Shown: positions 45,259 to 55,072 of the stretch, one piece after another | How positions within the stretch are numbered: the stretch's first letter is position 1 | How the letters are laid out: each line of letters begins with the position of its first letter | NCBI GenBank assembly: GCA_904066235.2 | Contig: CAJFCV020000001.1 | Coordinates: 124,001-188,000 of the forward strand | Direction of reading: 5' to 3' | Source: Bursaphelenchus xylophilus | Taxonomy: Eukaryota; Nematoda; Chromadorea; Rhabditida; Aphelenchoididae | Length of the DNA stretch: 64,000 nucleotides | Notes under the pieces: generated by a model | Databases searched by the model: none | What the model was told of the DNA's origin: nothing | Seen by the model: the letters and a program-made list of their open reading frames with translations, nothing else | Program-made: the position numbers and the translations under genes

Positions 45259-46390
45259 TCAAACTTCTTCCGCAATCTCCACCATTTTTTCTCTTCGCGT
45301 GTTTTTTCGGCTCATTACAACGGAGGTGTCATCTCGCCACGTACTCATATCTGCAAATGTAATTAGAGAAGTGGAAATGGGCAAAAATGTCAGGCATAAA
45401 ATAACGTTTGTGTTAAAAAAAAGAATTTCCTCATCTTAAAAATATTTTTTAATTTTTTTTTTATTTTACAAAAAAAATTCAAATAAACCTGCTCTCTTGT
45501 TTCCGCGAGGAATGGGCAAAACGTGGACAAAAAACCCCTTTTCTCTTACATTTCTCCTCATTTCTTGCGATCTGGAACGATCGGGGTTAAGAAAAAATTG
45601 GGGATGATAAAAAATGAAAAGTTTAAAACAAAATGATCGCTTTGATTTTTGGCAGCCTTAACAATGTAAAAGTCCAAAATTTGGGCAAAAAACGAATACC
45701 CGGAACTTTTATCCAAATATTATTGATGTGAGTACATGTAAAATACCTCAAAATAGGTGATAAGCAATCCTAGGACCCGATTTATTATTCTTACTAAAGA
45801 AGCGTTCTCCTAGCCTCCCTATGCATACAACGATGAGCCGACACGATCCATAGTATCGTTGACCCGGACTGTCGTTGACCCGAAAAGTCGTAGCGCCAAA
45901 GTTGCATAAATGGAGAAAAACTACATATTGATCAACGGCTCTCTCTTTCTACCGTTTTAAGGACTTTTTACCGCTTCCGAGGACCACGCTAAAATTTTCT
46001 TTAAACTGTACACACGTAGGACATACATCCGTTCTTGGACGAACAGTTGATCGGTCTCATCGTTAAGTCGCAGCACAAATTATTCTGATCCCACCAAGGC
46101 AAGACGTTCAAAAATTTTTCAAAACCCTCAAAACCCTACCACTCACCTTTCAACGGCCGTTTCGAACATGAGAACAGCCACAATCTCAGCAGACAAATGG
46201 CCATGCAGATCGAGAGCGGGACCACAAAGATGAGGACCAGCTCCTGCAGCAGGCTCATGCTGGAAAAGTGCAGAGTCAGCGAGGCGGCGCTCCGATTGGC
46301 GGGCATCATAATTCGAGAGCCGGCCGACGATCTCGTTAGGACGCGCGGCCGGTGCACATATCGAATTTGGGGCACGAAAATGGATGTCAT
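45259..46390 (-). CDS. Small single-pass membrane protein, 111 residues
   Basis: Two exons on the minus strand, 46390-46147 and 45350-45259, join in phase (G then AT). The N-terminal part is basic (RYVHRPRVLTRSSAGSR). One strong hydrophobic segment follows (LVLIFVVPLSICMAICLLRLW, about residues 51-71, next to CSKRPLK). A short charged tail encoded by exon 2 starts DMSTWRDDTSVVMSRKN and ends IAEEV. There is no cleavable signal peptide, so it is probably a tail- or signal-anchored protein. The family is not recognised. The intron contains a family A copy and a duplicated segment. Support comes from the clean GTGAGT donor, the TTTGCAG acceptor and the phase. Confidence 0.55.
45563..46068. repeat. 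Family A fragment with duplicated flanks
   Basis: 45670-45900 is a truncated family A copy ending GACCCGAAAAGTCGTAGCGC. 45900-46065 repeats 27835-28000. 45563-45665 repeats 28198-28270, but on the other side of the family A copy. Confidence 0.65.
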
Positions 46391-47212
46391 AATGTGGTAG
46401 GGGGTGTAGAAGGGAAGAGGGAATTAAAAAAATGCGCGCTCTTATAAGTAAGGCAATTTTGGAGGCCCGAATTTTCGATTACGGAAGTTCAGCGAGGCCC
46501 AACGTAATGAACCGCATCACGTGGCATTACATAAAACAAGGGAGGGAAGGGCGGATTAACGGTGTGGCGGACAAGTTTGAAGGGTAGCTTATAATACAGC
46601 AGAAAAAATAGCAGTCTGTCGGGACGATAATGACCGTAATGTCGGCAACCGTGTCGCTGAAGAAAAGCAATTTGATTTTACCGCGACACAATTCATATTC
46701 GTCGCGACGATGTGATTTTGAAAGCTCATTATTATATTCATATAATATTTACAATTAGTTTATGAACGCTTCATTAAAATTCGAACTTTGACCACATCCG
46801 AAATCTTCCTTGAAAGTAAAAGTGCACCCGCTCTTTCGTTCGTTAAGAAAACCCCGGGAATAATCCACAGTTTCTCCGTCTAATTCAATCACCTTTAATC
46901 ACATCTTACCCATCAATCGGCTTGTCACAACATGACATTAGTGCAGCGAGCCGGGTCAAACAGATGACCGTAATTTGGAGTAATCGGGTTTGTTATGCAG
47001 CAAGGAATAAAAAGAAAATGGGACTTTCAGGGTCGAACGGCTCCGAAGTTTATCTCCCTCTGAAAAGCCGGAAACAGGGCTGAATCGTTTTTAATTAAGC
47101 CACGGGTTTCGGGTCGACTCGAAAAAACGGGATTGAATAATACGCGAAGATTGGGACGTCCGGACCGACGTTGCAGCGTTTACAGAAAAGTCCATAAAGT
47201 GAGGTTACGACC
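46391..47212. other. Intergenic, no gene seen
   Basis: The only structure I can support is a family E repeat at 46613-46737 (CAGTCTGTCGGGACGATAAT). The stretch 46800-47160 has no open frame of note and may hold the promoter of the minus-strand membrane-protein gene. Confidence 0.4.
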
Positions 47213-47650
47213 AGAGATTACCACGGTCAAAATTTCGGCTCCGACACCGGCTCTTAGCTCCCAGAGCCGGAGCCGAGGCCAAATTCGCAGCTCCGGCTCC
47301 CGGTTCCCATGAAAAATTTAAAAAGGTCCTTGGCTCCGAATCCCGGCTCCCGTTCAAAAAAAATTCTAAAAATATTTTTCCAAATAAAAAGTTATTAGTG
47401 CCAGAGATCATTCACCTAACGTTTTTGCAGTATGCATCACATCTTTACCAGTATTTTTCAAGCAATTTGGTTTAACAAAATCATGGAATCTTTACTTTTT
47501 TGAACGTTGAGAAGCCTGGCTCCGACTTTGGGCCCGGGAGCCGGAGCCGTACCCAAAATTACTGGCTCCGGCTCCGGCTCTGGCTCCCGGCTCGGAGCCG
47601 GAGCCTCTCCGAGCCGGAGCCAAGAGTCGGCTCCAGAGCCGTGGCAACCT
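47213..47650. mobile_element. Element with GGCTCCGGCTCC arms
   Basis: GC-rich arms made of CCGGCTC or GAGCCGG hexamers lie at 47230-47350 and 47515-47640 around an AT-rich centre. The outer ends ATTACCACGG and CCGTGGCAA are inverted. The plan is the same as in the GGCCCGG element but with a different repeat word. Confidence 0.55.
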
Positions 47651-49227
47651 CGGGTTTCAACTAGTCCGTTCGCAAAGTCGCTGGAGTGATTTTAGCGACA
47701 TGCACAAACGAAATTTCACTTTGCACTTTGCAACTTCTTGCTTTATGCACAATAGGCTTTATGTCGCATGGCCGCCGAGAATATGAATTGTATCGCGATA
47801 AAATCAAATTGCGTGTCACTTCAGTGACGTGATTGGCTCAGCGACAATGTGTTCATTATTTCCCTGATACGGACAAAAGATGTTTTGCCCGTATCATCCG
47901 CAGTCGGCGTCGCGAAGATTGTTGAATATCTTCTGCCTGCAAAGAGGGAGCTAAATTTTCCAAAACTGACATGCAACCTATGATCTACTTGAGTGGGAAA
48001 TTTACAGAAGCACTCGACACCCTTTTCCTGTAAAATACAGTTCTATTTTTTGAAACCTCATCATTCAGACTGAACATTTCCAATTTTCTCCACTAAAATT
48101 ATGATCACAGAATACAGGGCGGGGCATCTTTGTAGCCCGATTTGAATTGGCCATAACTTCTTTAGTTTTTGGCCAAATCTTAAAATTCTTGTTTCCCTGA
48201 ATCCACGTTCAACCCCATTTTGTTTGATACGAAATATGTTATACATATGTAACTGTACAGATTCGGATTTGGCGGGCCTAAACTTGCGGGCAGCTAGAAG
48301 AACCGCGGAGATTGTGCGGGCATCGAAGTCAGTCAACCTTTGCTTACAACAGGAAAATCTATGGATTTGGCAGTTTGGTGCTGCGAATTAAGTTTCCAGG
48401 CGTAAAAGTGGCTTGACTATTTATCATAAGGGTAGCCAGGCATTTTTTTTATTTTTTTTCAAAACAAACTCCCACAACTTTAAACCCGGCGGATGAATTC
48501 AATAGGTTCGTGTACTTATCAGTACCAGGAAATTGTAAATGCAAAAATTCTATCATACTGCCTAGATTACGGTAAAAAATTGTAATTGTAATCGGTAAAT
48601 CTTGGCTGCCCGTAAATTCGTTGTTCGCAAGACCCGCGACGCCTCAAAATTTATAGCACTTTTAATCCTGCCCTCGTATCCTAGTACAACTACGGTTACA
48701 ATGAACATAACTTTGTATTCGAAATTACTCCTTCCATTATCCGGAGAATAAAACAAAGTTCGGAGAGAAAAATCCCGAAACATTTTCAGGACCATTATCT
48801 AAAGCCTCACAGGATTCCTCTCATCGCAAATTGGCCTTCGGAAAGCTAACGTTGCGTAAGAGGGCGTGTAGGATTACGTGAGAATGGGCCGGGGAACGGG
48901 AGATTTCCGGAACGAAAAATTGTCTCCTCTTTTTTCGATAACGCTACGAAAAATGTAAATTATGCACTTTGGAAATGGGATTTAGGAGCAAGTGGAAGAG
49001 GATGTTATAGTATCAGGCTGACGGAAAAATAATCAAAGCTCTGTCGTATTGAAAATCGCATCTCCGCCGAGGAAATGAATAGTGTCGCGGCAAAAGCAAA
49101 TTATAAGCTTTTCAGTTCAGCGACGCAATTGGCACATAAAAAAAGCGCGACGCAACATCAACTATTAGAGCAAACAAAGTAATGCTAAATGTTATAATTT
49201 CCAGACCTTTTTTATACTAATTGCCTG
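47650..49227. repeat. Repeat mosaic: half family D, family E, and a large diverged palindrome
   Basis: A family D end (CTAGTCCGTTCGCAAAGTCG) lies at 47653, family E copies at 47775-47878 and 49013-49168, and a repeat shared in reverse with 59.64-59.88 kb at 48235-48430. 48540-48640 matches 60865-60960. I find no gene; the open frame at 48562-48795 lies in the repeat. Confidence 0.5.
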
Positions 49228-51243
49228 ATATAAGAGCGAAGGAATAAGAATTTTTTCTCGAGCTCGAGAATGGTTGCTCGATTCGCTACCAATTTCAAAA
49301 AGTAGCGAAATGATCGATTTGCGACGTGGTCTCGGTAGCGAATCCTTCTTTTCGCGACCTCCGAAAAAAGTCGGTCGCGAATCGGCGTTTTCGCTACCTC
49401 CGCGAGAGAGGAGGTAGCAAAACGGCGTTTTTGCGACGGCGCGGAATTGGGAGGTAGCAAATCCGCGGATTTGCGACGTCCCAAATACATATAAACTCCG
49501 CCCCCTGAGTTTTGCAGCCAACCACCGCGTTTTGGCCTTTTTTGACAAAAAAATACCATTTATGGTGAAAAATTTTGCTTGTAAATCGTACATTTACGAA
49601 ATTATGAAAGAAAAAGTCTTCTTCGTTAAAATATTTATTAATAAAAGACGTACATTTTCGTATAAAATATGCGTTTTTTACAACATTGTCCAAGCATTAC
49701 CGGAGAGTCGATGGATGGAACTGAAGAACATGTTTTGCCAGATATGGCCGAAGTCGAGGGATGGATCATGGCCGCCAAATTACCTTCCTGGAAATCAAAA
49801 GCAATGTAAAATTTCCTTATCATTTTCAGAAAAAAACACCTTCATTTACCTCATATTGCATGTGTCTAATCCGAGCATCGAAATGGGCATAGCTTTGAGC
49901 AAAAATATGGCCGACGGGAGTGAAATCGGAATTCCAGGTAATAATTTGTTACCTAAAAACAGAATAAGAATACTTAAATCCAATCTTACCTCCTTTAGCA
50001 ACTATCACTTGGCCATTCCCTTGTTCGATTTCATTATTTCTGCCGCCTGTGTACGATTTATAAGGCTCTTGCCTAGAAAAAAATTGGAAATCTCGTCTAA
50101 AATCAAAAAATAATAAAAAAACAACTTACCATGGAGTCAAAAAGCCTTTTTTGCCCGCCAATTTCGTCCCCGATGTTTATGGAGATCACCTTGAGCCGGT
50201 TTGTCTTCTAATTCAGCTTCTCTGCATCTATTTGGCCAATTTCAACAAAAGGAAACATAAGAAAACAGGAAAAAAAGAATTTATGAAGTTGCGAATGTTT
50301 TCGCGGCCCGTGAAAACGAAATGCCACGCAGTCCGAGAACGGATTTTAGGTCCAATAACAAGGATGTCCTCGGCGTTATCAATCAAATCAACCGTTTTTT
50401 AGCCATGGTAAGCTGTTTTGTTATTATTTTTTGACTTTAGACGAGATTTCCAATTTTTTTTTAATATTATTCATGGCAAGAGTCTTACAAACCGTTTTCA
50501 GGAGGCAGAAACAACGAAATCGGACAAGGGAAAAGCCGTGTGGTAGTTGTTAAAGGAGGTAAGATTTGATTTAAGTATTATTATTCTGTTTTTAGGTAAT
50601 AAATTGTTGCCTGGAACTCGGTTTCACTCCAGTCGGCCGTATTTTTGCTCAACATTATGTCTGTTTCGATGCTTGGATTAGACACATGAACTATGAGGTA
50701 ACAGAAGGCTTTTTTTCTAATCAGAAGGAAATTTATATTGATTTCGATTTCCAGAAAGATCTGTAAGCGGCCATGTTCTTCAACCCCATCCATCGACTAT
50801 CCGGCCGTATTTAGACAATATTGTGGAAAACCCGCATATTTTACATGAAAACGTACGTCTTTTATTAATAAATAATATAGCGATGAAGAGGGACGTTTTT
50901 ATTATTCATAATTTCGAAATGTATGATTTATCAGCTAAGTTTTTCACCCTAAACGGTGTTTTTCCGTCAAAAAAGCCAAAACGTGATGGCTGAAAAATTG
51001 AGGGGGCGGGGCTTGTTTTGGGACGCCGCAAATCTATGGATTTGCTACCTGCCAATTTTGCGCCGTCGCAAAAGGGCCGATTTGCTACCTCCCAATTTTG
51101 CGCCGTCGCAAAATGGCCGATTTGCTTCCGACGTCTTTTTTGGAGGTTGCAAATTGAGGTTTCCGCTACTTTTTGAAATTGGTAGCGGATCCAGCAAACA
51201 TTATCGAGCTCGAGAAAAAATTCTTATTCCTTCGCTCTTATAT
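49228..51243. mobile_element. 2.0-kb fold-back element with arms of about 650-750 bp
   Basis: The ends ATATAAGAGCGAAGGAATAA and the complement TTATTCCTTCGCTCTTATAT mark 49228 and 51243. The arms stay paired far inward: the GCGCCGTCGCAAAA blocks, the TTTGGCCTTTTTTGAC block, and GTGTCTAATCCGAGCATCG at about 49867 against its complement at about 50662-50680. The centre (about 49980-50570) is unpaired and codes for nothing I recognise. Partial open frames (49532-50113, 50151-50402) show no domain. A third, partial copy starts the window. Confidence 0.8.
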
Positions 51244-52066
51244 TGCACAACGATACGGCAGATCGAACAAGGCAATTCCAAAAACAAATTTAAATTCCAG
51301 GTGCTTTCTCCCACATAATTATTCGCCAAAGGGCAAAGGAAGCGTACACTTTTGTGCCGCTTTTTTTAGACGGACAAAAATTCGCCGAGCCTTTGCAAAG
51401 TCAGCAAACCGTGGAGAATAAGTGAAAGCCATAGAAAAATTGTGCGTAATGGGCTAATGGCCATAAGTTTTTATTATAATTATGTTATACATGGCTCCTT
51501 TGCCATCAAAAATGAAGGTAGTTTTTTGCACATAAATTAACCAAATGATGGTCAAAGTAATCTGAGCACAATGTCGAGTTGAAAATTGCGATTATGTTTT
51601 GCGTCAAAATCTCAGCGCACTTTAAAAAGAGCGAGGTATCAGTCTGTCGGGAAAATGGTGTGCCCAATGTCGCTGCATAAATGGTGTCACTGAATCGAAA
51701 AGCAAGTTGATTTTGTCGCAACACAATTCATGTTCATTGAAAATGGCATCTCCGACGAGAACATGAGTTGTGCCGCGACAAAATCAAATTGCTCTTGACT
51801 TCAGCGACGCAAACAGCGCAGCGATACTGTGCTCATTATTTTCTCCATAAACTGATATAATGGAACGGGAGGTTCAGTGTGCAGTTGAAATTTATTGCTC
51901 TTGGATTCACTTTGCTCTGTCGTTGTGAACATCGAATTTTAGCATCCCCGTCACCGTATAAGATTTTTTTGCGCTCCGTACAGACGTGTCAAGACTTTTT
52001 GGCTCGCCTGTTATGAATGTGCAATATTGTCTTGCAAGCATGTTCCTACAGAAACCTGAAATAGTA
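51244..52066. repeat. Intergenic with a family E repeat
   Basis: A complete family E palindrome lies at 51641-51860 (CAGTCTGTCGGGAAAATGGT at one end, CTCATTATTTTCTCCATAAA at the other). I see no gene in the rest. Confidence 0.55.
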
Positions 52067-52262
52067 CTAGTCCGTTCGTAAAGTCGCTGGAATGATTTCG
52101 GCGACGCGCACTGTGCACGAAAACTCAGGGTGCGAGCGACAGTCCAAAAAAGCCTATTGCACTGTGCGAAAAGCCAAAAATTGCACAGTGCAAAGTGAAC
52201 TTTCGGTTTCGCGGAGTGCATGTCGCCGAAAACATTCCAGCGACTTTACGAACGGACTAGTA
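52067..52262. mobile_element. Family D palindromic MITE, complete
   Basis: The ends are TACTAGTCCGTTCGTAAAGT and ACTTTACGAACGGACTAGTA, with GCTGGAATGATTTCGGCGAC against GTCGCCGAAAACATTCCAGC next to them. A second complete copy is at 61674-61852 (CTAGTCCTTCCGGAAAGTCG), and half copies are at 47653 and 52965-53003. Confidence 0.85.
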
Positions 52263-52555
52263 TGTATTTGGAGTTGGCTTTGTAGACAGAGAAAATTTCC
52301 ATACCAAAATTGTCTGCAATTTCAACATCTCATATATTCGAGTGTTAATTCGATGAGTGTGCACCTGGAACACCTTACATCGAAAAGCGTTTTTGGTCTG
52401 CATGCAAAACAAATTCCGAGAACTACTCATTTATTAGTGGTTGATTGTAGCTTTAACCTATTCAAAATCGCTGTAAACTTGATTACTGTAGGAGACAAAA
52501 GTCTACTGTAAACCTTCACAGTAATTTCACAGAGGTCTACCGTAAAATTTTCACT

Positions 52556-53368
52556 CTAATAAAACACTGGGATTCCGGGCAAGGTGATGTTGTTGGCTTT
52601 GAGTTCGTCGCGGACGGCGTTCGGAGCCAGCGTAATCAACTGCTTCGTTTTGTTGTACTCGTCCTCCAGCGTCAGGGAACCATCGTCAGCCACCTTTTTG
52701 ATTTCATTGTAGACGTTTTGAGCGCCAGCACTCAAACCCTTAATCTTCGATTCGCTCTCTGTTTTGTTCTTCTCGTACTTCTCGCGTTGGGTCTTGGCTT
52801 CGGCCTGAAAAATGGTTACTTTGCGGTGAGGTTCATTCTTGCAAATGACGCTATCCTATTCGTTTGGTCAAGTGACTTTTTTGGCGCTAACGCTGTGAGA
52901 AAGCAGTTTGTTGTATTGCTCGGCGAGATTCACTGTGCAAGAACAAAACCTCACACAAAACCGCACGTCGTCAAAATCCCAGCGATTTTTCGAACGGACT
53001 ATAATAGTATCATTCTGTCGGGAAAATAAAGAGCACAATGTCGCATTGCCGCCGAGAAAATGAACAGTATCGTGGGAAAATCAAATTTTTTTCAACTTTC
53101 GCGACGCGAACAGCGCAGCAACATTTTACTCATTATTTTCCCAACAAACTGATCTTTATTCAAGTCTTTGAACAATTCCAAATCAAAAAATTTCGTTTAC
53201 CTTCAATGGATCGCTCAAGGTCGCGACAAACGCGGCGATCTTGCTCTTGGCCTCATGCCTCTTCAATTTCTTGGCTTCAGCAAGAGCCGCATCCAACTTG
53301 GTCTTCTCGTCGGCGCTCAGCTTCCCATACAGAAAATGCAACGGTCCTCCGGGCTTGTTCAACACCAT
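52556..53368 (-). CDS. DUF148 / SXP-RAL2-like protein
   Basis: Two exons on the minus strand, 53368-53201 and 52804-52556, join in phase 0 (138 residues). The sequence is helical and charged and matches the nematode DUF148 (SXP/RAL2, ANIS5) pattern: KLSADEKTKLDAALAEAKKL, then AGAQNVYNEIKKVADDGSLT, LEDEYNKTKQLITLAPNAVR and DELKANN. Family members are usually secreted and immunogenic in parasites, and some bind cations. No signal peptide is visible on this model. A TATA-like run (GATATAAAAGC on the minus strand) lies about 60 bases upstream of the ATG, favouring this start, but a missed upstream signal-peptide exon remains possible. The intron holds family D and E repeat copies. Confidence 0.7.
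53012..53150. repeat. Family E palindromic repeat in DUF148 intron
   Basis: It starts TTCTGTCGGGAAAATAAAGA and ends CTCATTATTTTCCCAACAAA. It directly follows a half family D end (GCGATTTTTCGAACGGACTA). Confidence 0.7.
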
Positions 53369-54027
53369 CTCGAAGTACGAAGAAAGAGAGAAACAAATGA
53401 CTTTTACCGACAAATTTTGCTTTTATATCGAGACCTTAATGGACCGGAGGCCATTAAATTTGAGGGATAATTTGATGACGCTTCTAATTAAATTGCGCAA
53501 ACTTTCAAACAGTGGAAAAAGAAAAGACACATGCCGTTAATTTTCGTGTAAACTGAAAAAAGAGGTAAAATGAAGAGAGGAAAACATGCAGTCTCAAAGT
53601 TTTGTAAACAAGTTTCTATTTTGGAAACCGTTGTCTCTGTATTTTTGAGTTAATGAAATGTTGCACTGCGCTCATAAAAACGGGTCAAAAAAGAGGCCAT
53701 TTTTAGCGCAAAACTATGGTCAATAAGTGATTTTCCCCGTGGCTGATTGGACCCGTTTTTCTCCCCACTTTTTTTATTTTTTGTCCCTCGGCCGGTCTTG
53801 TCCCCATGATGGTTCTGTCCCCTGGCCTTTTTTGTCCTGAATGCTTTATTTTTCAAGATTTTTTGACCAGTTAGCCATTGAGTTAAAATCACAGTCAAAT
53901 TTTTTAAAGGATAGCCAGAGCTCTTGATCGGGTTGCCAAGCTGTCAGATTGACGTTAAAGCCTCAAAAAAGCTAGCTGAAAATTTTGAATGGGTGTCACA
54001 AAGTTGCAAATGACGGCTAAATTATCG
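53369..54027. other. Intergenic, no gene seen
   Basis: This stretch is AT-rich and contains several in-frame stops in all frames. A minus-strand open frame at 53650-53898 is low-complexity and unsupported. Confidence 0.4.
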
Positions 54028-54515
54028 TGGGGGATTGATCCGGTGGCAAAAAATGTCTCATTTTGCATCCGGGAAGTATCAAAAATATGGCAAAATGCTC
54101 CTCTCTCCAGGTGAAAAAACTTCGATTTCAAAAGTGCTCCCGCTCTTTTTGTGAAGGAAAGGGCGCGCGCGGCAACCCGAAATAGAAGAAAAATGTTTCC
54201 CGCCCACTTTTGAGTTTCGTCCAAACGAAGTGTCAAAATCGACAAAAAAAAATAAAATAATTTAGAGAAAAGCATTTTTCGGCCGGAAATCCCACGAAAA
54301 ATTCTTTTCTGACATTTCGTTTGATTTCAACCAATACAAAATGGGCGAAGAGTCGAAAGGAGCCAGGAAACACTTCGGGTTGCCGTGGCGCGCCCCTGAA
54401 AACGAAGTTTTTACGCTTGGAGAGGGATGCATTTTGTCACATTTTTGAAGCTGCCCGGATGCAAAATGGTATGTTTTTCGCCACTAGATGGGGTCCTTCA
54501 CTGTGTTAAATTGGC
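54028..54515. mobile_element. Family C fold-back element interrupted by a second inverted-repeat insert
   Basis: The left arm is 54028-54160 and the right arm is about 54385-54515. The insert 54168-54385 has its own inverted ends (CGGCAACCCGAA and TTCGGGTTGCCG) and the GACATTTCGTTTGA phrase. The family C arms flank it, so it landed in the loop. Confidence 0.7.
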
Positions 54516-54678
54516 TAGTAAAAACCTGGATCCAACCTTTCGGCTAGCTTTTTGCACGGCTATTCCGACACATGGACTAGCCGATACAGGTTTTTGGCCT
54601 TGTTTTGCGTATCCTCCGGGCTGCGCGTGAAAATCCCGAGCCAAGGTTTTTTGGAATTGACATGTTGACTGTGTGCAA

Positions 54679-54937
54679 TACAGTGGGGGACCTGATCTAG
54701 CGGCAAAAAGCGTACCATTTTGCATCCGGGAAGTATCAAAAATGTGGCAAAATGCTTCCTCTCCAAGTGAAAAAACTTCGATTTCAAAAGCGCTCCCGCT
54801 CTTTTTGTGAAGGAAAGGGCGCGCCCCTCAAAACGAAGTTTTTACGCTTGGAGAGGGATGCATTTTGTCACATTTTTGAAGCTGCCCGGATGCATAGTGG
54901 TACGTTTTTCGCCACTGGATGGGGTCCTTCACTGTTC
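54679..54937. mobile_element. Family C fold-back MITE, complete
   Basis: It starts ACAGTGGGGGACCTGATCTA and ends TGGGGTCCTTCACTGT. The arms pair across their whole length, with a loop near 54800-54815 (CTCTTTTTGTGAAGGAAAGG). Confidence 0.85.
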
Positions 54938-55072
54938 ATAAAAAATACAGCCGCTTGTGGGATTTTGTTAGTTAACCTTTATTCCAAAAAATCAAAAGAA
55001 TCAAAAATTACGGGACCATATTACACCGAATAAAACGCTAGCTGAATGACGACTGGGGTTTGTACACGCGGA

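Noticed and set aside
49532..50113. A 193-residue open frame in the fold-back element considered as a transposase
   Set aside because: It has no catalytic motif, its sequence is largely part of the inverted arms, and the mirrored copy at 50.6-51.0 kb does not preserve the frame.
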